In this document: positions 31,205-40,785 of the stretch, piece by piece
Numbering within the stretch: position 1 is the first letter of the stretch
Layout of the letters: every line of letters begins with the position of its first letter
Origin: Streptomyces subrutilus
GTDB taxonomy: Bacteria; Actinomycetota; Actinomycetes; Streptomycetales; Streptomycetaceae
Assembly: GCF_008704535.1 (NCBI RefSeq)
Contig: NZ_CP023701.1
Coordinates: 4,692,001 to 4,756,000, forward strand
Reading direction: 5' to 3'
DNA length: 64,000 nucleotides
Position numbers and translations under genes: made by a program
The notes under the pieces: generated by a model
Database searches by the model: none
The model's input: the letters and a program-made list of their open reading frames with translations, nothing else
What the model was told of the DNA's origin: nothing

Positions 31205-32716
31205 TCAGCGGGACGGGGAGGGCTTCGGTTTGGTCGGGGGGGCCGGCTTCGGCTTCTTCGGGGGGTTCGGTTTCGGGAGTTCCGGGGCGACCCACGGCCT
31301 GGTCGGCAGGAGGTTCTCCGGGCCACCCGGCCCCGGCTGGCCGATCGCCGCCAGGGCCTCCTTGGCCAGCGGCGCCCGCAGCGGCGAGAACCGCGGATTG
31401 GTCCGCATGGCCTCCTCCAGGTGCCGCCGCACCGCCGCCTCGTCCCCCAGGCCCCGCTCGATCATGGCCCGGTGGTAGGCGAAGTCCGCGCTCCGCAGCC
31501 CCGGCTCCGTGGCCTTCTTCGCGTACTCCAGCGCCGCCGTGTCCTCGCCCGACCGGTGCAGCGCCCACCCCAGCGCGTCGGCGACCTGCATGTTCTTGTG
31601 CCGGGCCCACTCCTGCGACAGCCGCCGCACCGCCGCCGCCGGATCACCGTGGTCCGCCTCGTACAGGCCCAGCACCACGTCGTCGTCCACCCCGTGCACG
31701 TCGTCCCGGGCGGCCAGCGCGCCCAGCATGTCGTACGGCACGCGCGCCTCCTGGTCCCGGCCCAGCGCCTCCAGCAGCTCGCCCAGCTCCAGCGCCAGCT
31801 GCGGCACCGGCGTGCGCCCCAGCGCCAGCCGGTAGTCCCGCACCGCCTCCCCGCCGCGCCCCAGTCCGGCCAGCGCCTTCGCCCGGCCGCCCAGCGCCTG
31901 CGCCTGACCCGGGTCCGTCCGCAGCGAGGCCTCGAACTGCCGCAGGGACTCCGCGGTGTCCCCCCGCTCCCACGCCAGCTCCCCGAGCCGGTACAGCGCG
32001 TACGCCTTCTCCGCCGGAGCCTTCGCCGCGCCCGCCGCGTGCTCCATCGCCATGGTCGCGTCCTCGCGCCAGCCGCGGTCCCGGTAGACCTGTGAGGCCC
32101 TCGTGTAGCCGACCAGGCCCGGCTGGAGCTCCAGCAGCCGGTCCATCGCCTGCTGCGCCGCCTTGTAGTCGCCCAGCCCCGCGTACGCGTCCACCAGCAC
32201 CGGGTACGCCGACCACCGCTTCGGCGCCTGCGCCCGCAGCAGCTCGCCCCACTTCTTCCCGGTCCCGTAGTCCCGCCGGGCATTGGCCAGCGCGCCCATG
32301 CCCGTCATCGCGTCCAGGTTGCCCTTCTCCGCCGGACGGACCTCCAGCGACCGCTTCAGCGCCTTCTCCGCCTTCGGGAACCAGCCCGTGTCCGCGGTGC
32401 GCCGCGCCTGCTCCAGGTAGGCGGCCCCGAGCACCGCCCACGAGGCGTCGTCCTTCGGATGCGCCGCGACCCACTTCTCGCGGTCCGCGACCAGCGCCGA
32501 CAGGTCCACCGCCGCCGCCGGCGCGCCCATCCCGACCGCCGACGCGGCCCGCTCGCTCGGCCCGGGCGGACGGGCGTCGTCAGCGGTGCGGGCCGGCCGG
32601 ATCAGCAGGGCCCCGGCGATCAGGACCACGGCGACCGCGGCCGCCACGAGCGTCTTGCGGCCGGTGAAGGTCACGGGGGGCGCCGGCTGCTGCGATTCCA
32701 CGTCCATACGGTCCAT
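31205..32716 (-). CDS. Membrane-anchored TPR-repeat protein
   Basis: A 503-residue protein with one N-terminal membrane helix (TLVAAAVAVVLIAGALLI, about 20-37), so most of it is probably outside the membrane. The following 400 residues are tetratricopeptide-like helices (ASWAVLGAAYLEQARRTADTGWFPKAEKALKRSLEV in parts; YALYRLGELAWERGDTAESLRQFEASLR; DALGWALHRSGEDTAALEYAKKA). The tail is Pro/Lys-rich (PKPNPPKKPKPAPP). TPR arrays mediate protein-protein contacts. The start is the ATG at 32716 or 32707; an extended frame upstream to 32989 lies under the divergent gene and is not used. The partner is unknown. Confidence 0.82.
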   Translation of the reverse strand: MDRMDVESQQPAPPVTFTGRKTLVAAAVAVVLIAGALLIRPARTADDARPPGPSERAASAVGMGAPAAAVDLSALVADREKWVAAHPKDDASWAVLGAAYLEQARRTADTGWFPKAEKALKRSLEVRPAEKGNLDAMTGMGALANARRDYGTGKKWGELLRAQAPKRWSAYPVLVDAYAGLGDYKAAQQAMDRLLELQPGLVGYTRASQVYRDRGWREDATMAMEHAAGAAKAPAEKAYALYRLGELAWERGDTAESLRQFEASLRTDPGQAQALGGRAKALAGLGRGGEAVRDYRLALGRTPVPQLALELGELLEALGRDQEARVPYDMLGALAARDDVHGVDDDVVLGLYEADHGDPAAAVRRLSQEWARHKNMQVADALGWALHRSGEDTAALEYAKKATEPGLRSADFAYHRAMIERGLGDEAAVRRHLEEAMRTNPRFSPLRAPLAKEALAAIGQPGPGGPENLLPTRPWVAPELPKPNPPKKPKPAPPTKPKPSPSR

Positions 32717-32812
32717 GTGCTCACTGTGCGTCAATATGAAGAGCTCTCCGAGGTGTCCGAAGAGGGGCGCGGGCGTGTTCACACCGATGGCCCCGAGTGC
32801 CACGCTGGCACC

Positions 32813-34195
32813 ATGGACGCCGATCTCTCCGCACAGCTCACCGCACGCCTGCTGGCAGGGCTCCCGGCCGAGGCCCTGCTCACCGACCCCCAGGTCACCG
32901 CCTCCTACGCCTCCGACATGGCGGGCTTCTGCGCGGCCGGCACCCCGGCCGCCGTGGTCCTGCCCCGCACCGTCGAACAGGTGCGGCACGTGATGCGCAC
33001 CGCCACCGCCCTACGGGTCCCCGTGGTCCCGCAGGGCGCCCGCACGGGCCTGTCCGGCGCCGCCAACGCCTCCGACGGCTGCATCGTCCTGTCCCTGGTG
33101 AAGATGGACCGCATCCTGGAGGTCTCCGCCGTCGACCGGATCGCCGTCGTCGAGCCCGGCGTCGTCAACGCCGTGCTCTCGCGGGCCGTCGCCGAGCTCG
33201 GCCTGTACTACCCGCCCGACCCCTCCAGCTGGGAGCAGTGCACCATCGGCGGCAACATCGGCACCGCCTCCGGCGGCCTGTGCTGCGTCAAGTACGGGGT
33301 CACCGCCGAGTACGTCCTCGGCCTCGACGTGGTCCTGGCCGACGGACGGCTGCTGACCACCGGCCGCCGCACCGCCAAGGGCGTCGCCGGCTACGACCTC
33401 ACCCGGCTCTTCGTGGGCTCCGAGGGCAGCCTCGGCGTCGTCGTCCGGGCCGTCCTCGCACTGCGCCCGGCTCCGCCCCGCCAGCTGGCGCTGGCCGCCG
33501 AGTTCCCCTCCGCCGCGGCCGCCTGCGCGGCCGTCTGCGCCGTCATGGAGGCCGGGCTGACCCCCTCGCTGCTGGAGCTGATGGACCGGACGACCGTCCG
33601 CGCCGTCAACGCCCTCGGCAAGATGGGCCTGCCCGAGTCCACCGAGGCCCTGCTGCTCGCCGCCTTCGACACCCCGCACGCCGCCGAGGAGCTCGCGGCG
33701 GTGGCGGAGCTGTGCACGGCCGCCGGAGCCACCGCCGTGGTCCCCGCCGACGACGAGGCCGAGTCCGAACTGCTGCTCCAGGCACGGCGGATGTCGCTGA
33801 CCGCCCTCGACGCGCTGCGCCCGGCCACGATGATCGACGACGTGTGCGTACCGCGCTCGCGGCTCGCCGAGATGCTCGACGGCACGGCCGCCATCGCCCG
33901 CGCGTACGAGCTGCTCATCGGGGTCTGCGCGCACGCGGGCGACGGCAACACCCACCCCGTGGTCTGCTTCGACCCGGCCGACGAGGACGAGACGCGCCGG
34001 GCCCGCGAGTCCTTCGACGCGATCATGGCGCTCGGGCTGTCCCTCGGCGGGACGATCACCGGCGAACACGGCGTGGGCGTACTGAAGAAGGAGTGGCTGG
34101 CCCGCGAACTGGGCCCGGTCGGGCTGGAGATGCAGCGCGCGGTCAAGCACGCCTTCGACCCGCTCGGGCTGTTGAACCCGGGCAAGCTGTTCTGA
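32813..34195 (+). CDS. FAD-linked oxidase, glycolate oxidase GlcD-like
   Basis: A 460-residue PCMH-type flavoprotein. The N-terminal FAD domain (about 40-215) has VVPQGARTGLSGAANA and PPDPSSWEQCTIGGNIGTASGG, and the C-terminal FAD-oxidase domain ends with HAGDGNTHPVV, GEHGVGVLKKEWL and FDPLGLLNPGKLF, as in GlcD and D-lactate dehydrogenases. It would oxidise a 2-hydroxy acid. No GlcE or GlcF partner is adjacent. It is divergent from the TPR gene with about 96 bases between starts. The substrate is unknown. Confidence 0.9.
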   Translation: MDADLSAQLTARLLAGLPAEALLTDPQVTASYASDMAGFCAAGTPAAVVLPRTVEQVRHVMRTATALRVPVVPQGARTGLSGAANASDGCIVLSLVKMDRILEVSAVDRIAVVEPGVVNAVLSRAVAELGLYYPPDPSSWEQCTIGGNIGTASGGLCCVKYGVTAEYVLGLDVVLADGRLLTTGRRTAKGVAGYDLTRLFVGSEGSLGVVVRAVLALRPAPPRQLALAAEFPSAAAACAAVCAVMEAGLTPSLLELMDRTTVRAVNALGKMGLPESTEALLLAAFDTPHAAEELAAVAELCTAAGATAVVPADDEAESELLLQARRMSLTALDALRPATMIDDVCVPRSRLAEMLDGTAAIARAYELLIGVCAHAGDGNTHPVVCFDPADEDETRRARESFDAIMALGLSLGGTITGEHGVGVLKKEWLARELGPVGLEMQRAVKHAFDPLGLLNPGKLF

Positions 34196-34293
34196 CCCGC
34201 CACCGGGCCCCGCGCCGGACCGGCTCCGCGTCCGCACCCGTAGCCGCGTCCGCACCCGCGTCCGTAGATGCGCCCGCGTCCGGGCGCCGGGGC

Positions 34294-34773
34294 TCACAGC
34301 TCGCCGTCCGCCGACTCGTCCGAGGGCCACGGGTCGCGCAGCCACAGCTCGTCCGCCGGGGTGGGGGCGAGCAGCAGCTCCAGCGCGGCGTCCAGGCCGA
34401 GCCGTCCGGCCTCGGTGCCGGGCGGCACGGTCCGCAGCGTGCTCTCCAGCCAGGCCGACACCAGGGGGGCCGGGGCCTCCAGCAGGGCGTCGCCGTCCGG
34501 GGAGCTGAGGGCGAGGCAGAGCACGGCCCGGTTGTCGATCTTCGTGGGCCAGATCCGGACGTCGCCGTGGCCGCAGGGCCGGAACACCCCCTCCACCAGC
34601 AGCTCGCGGGCGAAGGTCCAGTTGACCGGGGCGCTGGAGCCGGTGTGGAAGGTGATGTGGACGGCGTACGGGTCCTCGGTGAGGTAGCGCAGGCGTGCGG
34701 GGACGGCGACGCTGCGCTCGGGTGACACGACCAGCTTCAGTTCCAGCTCGCGCTCGATGACGGGGTGCTGCAT
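34294..34773 (-). CDS. ssgG: SsgA-like protein (SALP), probably SsgG
   Basis: A 159-residue SsgA-like protein, a family confined to morphologically complex actinobacteria that guides septum placement and spore-wall synthesis. Hallmarks are PARLRYLTEDPYAVHITFHTG, NWTFARELLVEGVF and GHGDVRIWP. The tail after residue 120 is acidic and extends beyond the shortest family members. The SsgG name comes from synteny: in S. coelicolor ssgG lies close to hppD, as I recall; the sequence alone only supports SALP. A GTGAGG site precedes the ATG at 34773. Confidence 0.82.
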   Translation of the reverse strand: MQHPVIERELELKLVVSPERSVAVPARLRYLTEDPYAVHITFHTGSSAPVNWTFARELLVEGVFRPCGHGDVRIWPTKIDNRAVLCLALSSPDGDALLEAPAPLVSAWLESTLRTVPPGTEAGRLGLDAALELLLAPTPADELWLRDPWPSDESADGEL

Positions 34774-34920
34774 GGCGGCCTCACTCACTTCGGTGCCCCG
34801 CACGCGAGGGGTGCGCGCCGGGCGGCGGTGCGCGGGGCCGGATCGCGCCCCGCACCCGGAGAGAGTCGCGGGGCGCCCGGATGTGACGCGGGTTCGGGCC
34901 GAAGGAAAAGTTTGGCCTGA

Positions 34921-34942
34921 TGTTTTCGAATGACCGAAAACA
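34921..34942. promoter_or_regulatory. Inverted repeat in the ssgG/RDD divergent region
   Basis: TGTTTTCG (34921-34928) and CGAAAACA (34935-34942) form an 8-bp inverted repeat with a 6-bp spacer, in an unusually AT-rich stretch. It lies between the divergent ssgG and RDD genes and is an operator candidate. Confidence 0.45.
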
Positions 34943-35065
34943 GTCGTATGCGCAAGAGTTCGCCCGAAGGCTTGCATTCTTCCGTTACCGGACCTGCCGG
35001 ACGGCGGTTCTTGGCTATGGTCCTTCCTTTGGACAAGCCTCAAGCCACGATCGGAGTTGGGGACA

Positions 35066-36682
35066 TTGACGGCCTCCCCTGGTGACGGCGAGCAAGCGGC
35101 CCGCGAGGGCTACTACCCCGATCCGTCCATCCCCGGGTACGTCCGGTACTGGAACGGCGCCGCCTGGGTTCCCGGTACGAGCCGACCCGCCCCGGCCCAG
35201 GCCGCCCCGCCCGCCCCCGCTCCGATGGAGGAGACCGGGCCGGTCTTCCTCGACGAGACCTCCGCGACCGAGGCGCTGCCGGAGTCGGGCGTGTGGCAGG
35301 CCGACCCCCTCCACCAGGGCGGCTTCGGCGGCCCGCGCGACCACCGGGTGTCCTGGGGCAGCCCGGCCGATCCGGCGGAGCCCGCCACCGGACACGCGCC
35401 CCGGCGCGCGGCCGCACCCGGCGCGGAGCACGCGACGGCCCGCGCAGCCGACCACGAGGGCGCGCACGGGGCCGGCCACGAGGGCGCGCGCGGGGCCGGG
35501 TACGGGGCCGGGTACGGCGACGGCCACGGAACCGGCCCCGGGGCCGCCCGCCCGGCCGCGCACGCGGAGGGGTACGACGGCGGGTACGGAACCGGAATCG
35601 GAACCGGAACCGGAACCGGGGCCGGGCCCGAGGCCGCCCGCCCCGCCGCGCACGCGGCCGCCGCCCGCCCGGCCGGGACCCCGGTCGGGCGGGCCCGGCC
35701 CGAGTCGCCGGACGGGCCGGGCGCCGCCGGGATCTCCCTGGCCCGCAGGCCGTTCGGCGCGCCGGCCCCGGCACCCGCCGCCGTATCCGCCTCCGCCGCC
35801 CTGGCGGCCCCGGCCGCCCGGCTCCCCTCGCACGCCCCCGCGGGCATCCTCTCGGCCCGCTCCCCGGCCGCCGCCCCCACCGCCCTCGCCGCCCCCGCCG
35901 CTCCCGCACCCGCCCCCGCCGTCCCGGCCCCGGCCGCCCCGCAGGCTCCCGCGCCGGAGTGGCCCGACGCCCCGGGCGGCGCCTCCGGAGCGCGCGGCAC
36001 CGGCCTCACCTCCTCCTGGCCCGAGGCGGCCCCCCGCACCCCGGCCGACGCCCCGGCCCCGGCCGCTCCCGCAGCCCCCGCCCCGGAGGCCGCCGGGGCC
36101 TCGGCGCCGGGGTGGGAGCCGCGCGCCGGCGGCGCCCGTCCGGCGCCGACCCGGCCCGTGCCCGCGGCCCGTACCGCGACGCCCCGCGCCGTGTTCGAGC
36201 AGATGGCCGACCGGGCCGTGCGCCCCGCCGGGCTGCCGCGCCGGATCGCGGCCCGCGCCCTGGACTCGCTGGTCCTCGGAGCCGTCGCGGTCGCGGTCGC
36301 GCTGCCCCGGCTGCCCGCCGCCACCGCCCACCTCCAGTCCAAGATCGACACGGCCCGGGCGGGCGGCCGCACCACCACCGTCTGGCTGCTCGACGGGACG
36401 ATCGCCGGCCAGCTCGGCCCGGCGCTCGGCGCCGTACTGTTCTTCGGCCTCTTCTACGAGGTCCTGCCCACCGCCCGCTGGGGCCGTACGCCCGGCAAGA
36501 AGCTGCTCGGCGTCCGCGTGCTCGCCACCGCCACGCTGCGCCCGCCCACCGTCGGCGCGGCCCTGCGCCGCTGGCTGGTGTACGGGCTGCTGGGCCTGCC
36601 GGGAAGCCTCTGGTGCCTCGTGGACCGCCCGCGCCGCCGGGCCTGGCACGACAGGGCGGCCGGGACGTACGTGGCCCGCTGA
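35066..36682 (+). CDS. RDD-family membrane protein with DUF2510 domain and long linker
   Basis: A 538-residue protein in three parts. An N-terminal DUF2510-like motif (AREGYYPDPSIPGYVRYWNGAAW in two stretches, about 9-32) is followed by about 340 residues rich in Ala, Pro and Gly with Gly-Tyr-Gly-Thr repeats, and by a C-terminal RDD domain with three membrane helices (LPRRIAARALDSLVLGAVAV; WGRTPGKKLLGVRV; RRRAWHDRAAGTYV). Two in-frame TTG codons compete; I favour 35066 because GGAG lies nine bases upstream. The role of RDD proteins is mostly unknown, transport being suggested for some. A second RDD gene follows after 76 bases. Confidence 0.8.
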   Translation: MTASPGDGEQAAREGYYPDPSIPGYVRYWNGAAWVPGTSRPAPAQAAPPAPAPMEETGPVFLDETSATEALPESGVWQADPLHQGGFGGPRDHRVSWGSPADPAEPATGHAPRRAAAPGAEHATARAADHEGAHGAGHEGARGAGYGAGYGDGHGTGPGAARPAAHAEGYDGGYGTGIGTGTGTGAGPEAARPAAHAAAARPAGTPVGRARPESPDGPGAAGISLARRPFGAPAPAPAAVSASAALAAPAARLPSHAPAGILSARSPAAAPTALAAPAAPAPAPAVPAPAAPQAPAPEWPDAPGGASGARGTGLTSSWPEAAPRTPADAPAPAAPAAPAPEAAGASAPGWEPRAGGARPAPTRPVPAARTATPRAVFEQMADRAVRPAGLPRRIAARALDSLVLGAVAVAVALPRLPAATAHLQSKIDTARAGGRTTTVWLLDGTIAGQLGPALGAVLFFGLFYEVLPTARWGRTPGKKLLGVRVLATATLRPPTVGAALRRWLVYGLLGLPGSLWCLVDRPRRRAWHDRAAGTYVAR

Positions 36683-36758
36683 GCGCCCCGGAGCGGGCCG
36701 TCGCCCGAACGGACGCGGCCCCGTTGCGGGGGCCCCGGAGCCGGGTTCGACTCGGGCC

Positions 36759-37487
36759 ATGAGTACCGACCAGCCGCCGCCGGGCCAGCCGCCCGAGGAC
36801 GACCCGTTCCTCAAGAAGCCGCAGGAACCGACGCCCCCGTCGGGCGGTTCGCCGTACGGCTCGCCGCCTCCCGGGGACGGCGGCCACCCGCCGCCCCCGC
36901 CCCCCGGAGGCCCGGGCGGCGGCTATCCGCCCCCGCCGCCCCCGTACGGCGGCGGGGACCCGTACGGCGGCAGCGGCGGCTACGGCATGCCCGATCCGCT
37001 GGCCGGTATGCCGCCGCTCGCGGACTTCGGCAGGCGGCTCGCGGCCCGCGTCATCGACGTGATCATCGTCGCGGTACCGCTGTTCCTCATCCAGCTGGCG
37101 TTCGGCACCAACCGCTACACCGTCGACACGAGCCGCGGCGAGGACGTCTCCGAGGTCGTCACCAAGTCGTACAGCGGCAGCGGCCTCGTCATGACCCTGA
37201 TCTCGATCCTGCTGTACGTCGGCTACGACTGGTGGTTCACCAGGAAGAACGGCCAGACCCTCGGCAAGAAGGCGATGGGCCTGCGCGTCGCGATGCTCAA
37301 CGACGGCAGCGTCCCCCCGTCCAACGCGTCCCTGAGCCGCGCCGCGGTGCTGTGGCTGCCCACGCTGATCTGCTGCTTCTGCCTGTGGCCGATCGCGCTG
37401 GTGATCTCGATCCTCGTCGACAAGCCCTACCGGCAGGCCCTGCACGACAAGGTCGCCAAGACGGTGGTCGTCAAGGTCACGACCTGA
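36759..37487 (+). CDS. RDD-family membrane protein
   Basis: A 242-residue protein. The N-terminal 75 residues are Pro/Gly/Tyr-rich (PPPPPPGGPGGGYPPPPPPY), followed by an RDD domain (FGRRLAARVIDVIIVAVPLFLIQLAF; GQTLGKKAMGLRVAML; LHDKVAKTVVV) with about four helices. It is a paralogue of the RDD domain at 36200-36680 and is probably co-transcribed with it. A 14-bp stem terminator follows. Function unknown. Confidence 0.88.
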   Translation: MSTDQPPPGQPPEDDPFLKKPQEPTPPSGGSPYGSPPPGDGGHPPPPPPGGPGGGYPPPPPPYGGGDPYGGSGGYGMPDPLAGMPPLADFGRRLAARVIDVIIVAVPLFLIQLAFGTNRYTVDTSRGEDVSEVVTKSYSGSGLVMTLISILLYVGYDWWFTRKNGQTLGKKAMGLRVAMLNDGSVPPSNASLSRAAVLWLPTLICCFCLWPIALVISILVDKPYRQALHDKVAKTVVVKVTT

Positions 37488-37550
37488 CCCCACCCGACCC
37501 ACCCGAACCACGCGTGCCGCCGCGACGGCACGGCGAAGCGGCAGCGCCAC

Positions 37551-37582
37551 GCGGGCGGCCTCCCTCCGGGGAGGCCGCCCGC
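37551..37582. terminator. Bidirectional terminator-like hairpin
   Basis: GCGGGCGGCCTCCC (37551-37564) pairs with GGGAGGCCGCCCGC (37569-37582) around TCCG, between the convergent RDD gene and the small membrane protein gene. Confidence 0.8.
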
Positions 37583-37642
37583 GCCGCATCGCGCACCGGA
37601 GCCGCGGGGCCGCGGGGCCGACCGGGGCGTGGCCGCAACGGC

Positions 37643-37918
37643 CTAGTGGTGCACCGGGTGTTCGGCGCCGGCCTTCCTGGGCTCGGGCACCCGCGCCCCG
37701 GCGGGGGCCGCGGCGGCCCCGGCGCGGGCCGCGGGGCGGCCACGGCGCCCGGGGGCGGGCACGGTGAGGGCGACGAGCAGACCGAGCGCGAGGGCGGCCG
37801 CGGAGATGACCGCGACCCCGAGTCCCGTGCTGGTCTGCGAGAGCAGCAGCATGGCGAGGGTCGACACGACGACGGTGGCGGATCCGTAGGCGAGCTGTGC
37901 GGCAGTCGGACGCGGCAT
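37643..37918 (-). CDS. Small two-helix membrane protein
   Basis: A 91-residue protein beginning MPRPTAAQLAYGSATVVVSTLAMLLL with two predicted helices (about 8-27 and 33-53) and a basic, Ala/Pro-rich cytoplasmic tail. I know it only as a conserved Streptomyces membrane protein without assigned function. The ATG at 37918 has GAGGA about eleven bases upstream; an in-frame start at 37960 is less likely. It is monocistronic and convergent with the RDD genes. Confidence 0.72.
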   Translation of the reverse strand: MPRPTAAQLAYGSATVVVSTLAMLLLSQTSTGLGVAVISAAALALGLLVALTVPAPGRRGRPAARAGAAAAPAGARVPEPRKAGAEHPVHH

Positions 37919-37960
37919 GGCGATATCCGTCCTCAGGGAGGGGAGGGGGAGTCGGCTCAA

Positions 37961-38344
37961 CTGGGTCGCGCGTCAAGTGACTCTACGACCGTGGATGCCC
38001 GGACGGAACGGCCGGTAAGCGTGACCTAACCCACGGTGCCGGAGCACGGGGGGCGCACGGGTTCATTTTCCGGACGGCCCGCTGAGATGAACCGGCCAGC
38101 AAACCGGCGAGAACCGGACAGAAGTGCGACCGGGAGACACCCTTCGCCCCGTATGGAAGCGGAACGTCCGAATAGCGGAACTCATCGCCCGCATAGTGCA
38201 GTTGTAACGAACAAGTCAAGGTCTGTCTTTTCTCGCGTCTCTCCGGTCAAATGTCGTCACTTGAGACGCGCGCCGCGCGGAACCCCCCGCTCCTATGGAG
38301 ACGTTCCGACCTATGTTGCGGCCGCGGGAGGGGAACGACATCAA
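37961..38344 (+). other. Long upstream region of the secreted M6 protease gene
   Basis: No gene is convincing. An 8-bp inverted repeat CGCGTCTC/GAGACGCG (38234-38241 and 38263-38270) lies about 75 bases before the GTG at 38345, in a locally AT-richer segment with GTTGTAACGAACAAG (about 38202-38216) as possible promoter material. A purine-rich GGAGGGGAA site precedes the start codon. Confidence 0.45.
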
Positions 38345-40759
38345 GTGACCAGCAACTCCGTCAGACGACGCGCCCTGCGCGCTGCCGCCGTCACCGTGAC
38401 GATGGCCGCCTGTGCGACCAGTGCCACCTTCTTCAGCGTCACCGCCGCCCAGGCGGACCCGACTCCGGTCGGGGCCCCCGCGGCCGAGCACCAGGACCCG
38501 ACCGCTCCGTCCAAGGAGCAGGTCAAGCACGACCTGGAGGGCCCCTACAGCAAGCAGCAGTCGCAGCAGCGCGAAGCGGCCCTGAACCAGGTGCTGAGCG
38601 GCAAGAAGGACGTCGAGCAGCGCGGCGCCTCCAAGGTCGTCAAGCTCGACGACAAGAAGTACGTCGAGCTCGGCCGCGAGAAGACCGACAAGATCTTCAC
38701 GATCCTCGTCGAGTTCGGCGACCAGGTCGACAACACGACCATGTACGACCCGGACGGCCCGGGCCCGAAGCCCGAGGCCCCCAAGTACGGCGGCACCCCC
38801 GGTCCGCTGCACAACACGATCGCCCAGCCGGACCGCGCGCAGGACAACAGCACGGCCTGGCGCAAGGACTTCAGCCGCAGCTACTTCCAGGACCTGTACT
38901 TCGGTACGGGCAAGGGCAAGGACTCGCTGAAGACCTACTACGAGAAGACCTCCTCGGGCCGCTACTCGGTCGAGGGCGAGGTCGCCGACTGGGTCAAGGT
39001 CCCGTACAACGAGGCCCGCTACGGCTCCAACTACTGCGGCCAGACCAACTGCTCCAACGTCTGGGACACCGTCAAGGACGGCGTCACGGCGTGGACCGCG
39101 GCCCAGAAGAAGGCCGGGAAGACCGACGCGCAGATCAAGGCGCAGCTGTCCCAGTACGACCAGTGGGACCGCTACGACTTCGACGGCGACGGCAACTTCA
39201 ACGAGCCCGACGGCTACATCGACCACTTCCAGATCGTCCACGCGGGCGAGGACGAGTCGGCCGGCGGCGGCGTGCAGGGCACCAACGCGCTGTGGGCCCA
39301 CCGCTGGTACGCCTACGGCACCCAGGCAGGCAAGACCGGCCCGGACAACAACAAGGCCGGCGGCACCCAGATCGGCGACACCGGCATCTGGGTCGGCGAC
39401 TACACGATGCAGCCGGAGAACGGCGGCCTCGGCGTCTTCGCGCACGAGTACGGCCACGACCTCGGCCTGCCCGACCTCTACGACACCTCCGGTGGCGGCG
39501 AGAACGGCGTCGGCTTCTGGTCCCTGATGTCGGCCGGCTCCTGGCTCGGCAAGGGCAAGGACTCCATAGGCGACCTCCCGGGCGACATGACCGCCTGGGA
39601 CAAGCTCCAGCTGGGCTGGCTGAACTACGACAAGGCCAAGGCCGCGACGAAGTCCACCCACACGCTGGGCGTCTCCGCGTACAACACCAAGGACAAGCAG
39701 GCGCTGGTCGTCGAGCTGCCCAAGAAGAAGGTCCAGACCGACGTCGTCGCTCCCGCCGAGGGCTCCTCGCAGTGGTGGAGCAACATGGGTGACGACCTCA
39801 AGAACACCCTCACCCGGTCGGTCGACCTGACGGGCAAGAAGTCCGCCGCCCTGTCCCTCAAGGGCTGGTGGGACATCGAGGCCGAGTACGACTTCCTCTA
39901 CACCGAGGTGTCCACCGACGGCGGCACCTCCTGGACGCCGCTCGCCGGCACCGCCGACGGCGCGGCCCTCCCGGTCGACGCCTCCGGCAGCCCGTCGCTG
40001 ACCGGTGCCTCGGGCGCCTGGAAGTCGCTGAACTTCCCGCTCGACGCCTACGCGGGCAAGAAGGTCGACCTCCGCTTCCGTTACCAGACGGACGGCGGCG
40101 CGGGCGGCAAGGGCTTCACCGCCGACGCCCTCGCGATCACCGCGGACGGCTCCACCCTGTTCACCGACGGCGCCGAGAACGGCGACAACGGCTGGACCGG
40201 CAAGGGCTTCTCCCGCATCGGCGCGAACTTCACCAAGGAGTACGCGCAGTACTACCTGGCCGAGAACCGCCGCTACGTGTCGTACGACTCCACCCTCAAG
40301 GTGGGCCCGTACAACTTCGGCTTCTCCAACACCCGTCCGGACTGGGTCGAGCACTACCCGTACCAGGACGGTCTGCTGATCTGGCAGTGGGACACCTCCC
40401 AGAAGGACAACAACACCAGCCAGCACCCGGGCCAGGGCCTGATCCTGCCGATCGACGCCAACGCCAAGCCCATGAAGTGGGCCGACGGCACGCTGCTGCG
40501 GAACAAGATCCAGCCGTACGACGCGACCTTCAGCGCCTACTCGACGGACGCGTTCACGCTGCACAAGAACGGCGAGTCGCTCTTCGTCAAGCCGAAGCCC
40601 ACGAACCTGGTCTTCGACGACCGCAAGGGCAAGTACTACTACGACGAGAACCCGACCGGCTCCGTGAAGGTCACTGACACCAACACGAAGATCAAGATCG
40701 TCAAGGAGACCTACGATGGCCTCCAGATGAAGATCGAGGTCGGACCCTCCGGTAAGTAG
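38345..40759 (+). CDS. Secreted M6-family metalloprotease (immune inhibitor A type)
   Basis: An 804-residue exported protease. It has a signal peptide (RRRALRAAAVTVTMAACATSAT, cleavage near AQA-DP), a propeptide-like region to about residue 105, a catalytic domain with zinc motif HEYGHDLGLPD (H367, E368, H371) and a following Met-turn-like SLMSAGSW, then beta-rich C-terminal domains (about 480-800). Immune inhibitor A enzymes degrade host or environmental proteins. A calcium-binding-like DFDGDGNFNEPDG is at about 278-290. The GTG at 38345 has GAGGGGAA upstream. Many Asn/Gln/Lys codons make it slightly less GC-rich, which is normal for secreted proteins. A terminator follows. Confidence 0.93.
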   Translation: MTSNSVRRRALRAAAVTVTMAACATSATFFSVTAAQADPTPVGAPAAEHQDPTAPSKEQVKHDLEGPYSKQQSQQREAALNQVLSGKKDVEQRGASKVVKLDDKKYVELGREKTDKIFTILVEFGDQVDNTTMYDPDGPGPKPEAPKYGGTPGPLHNTIAQPDRAQDNSTAWRKDFSRSYFQDLYFGTGKGKDSLKTYYEKTSSGRYSVEGEVADWVKVPYNEARYGSNYCGQTNCSNVWDTVKDGVTAWTAAQKKAGKTDAQIKAQLSQYDQWDRYDFDGDGNFNEPDGYIDHFQIVHAGEDESAGGGVQGTNALWAHRWYAYGTQAGKTGPDNNKAGGTQIGDTGIWVGDYTMQPENGGLGVFAHEYGHDLGLPDLYDTSGGGENGVGFWSLMSAGSWLGKGKDSIGDLPGDMTAWDKLQLGWLNYDKAKAATKSTHTLGVSAYNTKDKQALVVELPKKKVQTDVVAPAEGSSQWWSNMGDDLKNTLTRSVDLTGKKSAALSLKGWWDIEAEYDFLYTEVSTDGGTSWTPLAGTADGAALPVDASGSPSLTGASGAWKSLNFPLDAYAGKKVDLRFRYQTDGGAGGKGFTADALAITADGSTLFTDGAENGDNGWTGKGFSRIGANFTKEYAQYYLAENRRYVSYDSTLKVGPYNFGFSNTRPDWVEHYPYQDGLLIWQWDTSQKDNNTSQHPGQGLILPIDANAKPMKWADGTLLRNKIQPYDATFSAYSTDAFTLHKNGESLFVKPKPTNLVFDDRKGKYYYDENPTGSVKVTDTNTKIKIVKETYDGLQMKIEVGPSGK

Positions 40760-40785
40760 TCCGGTAAAACCGCAGGTCAAAGCGT

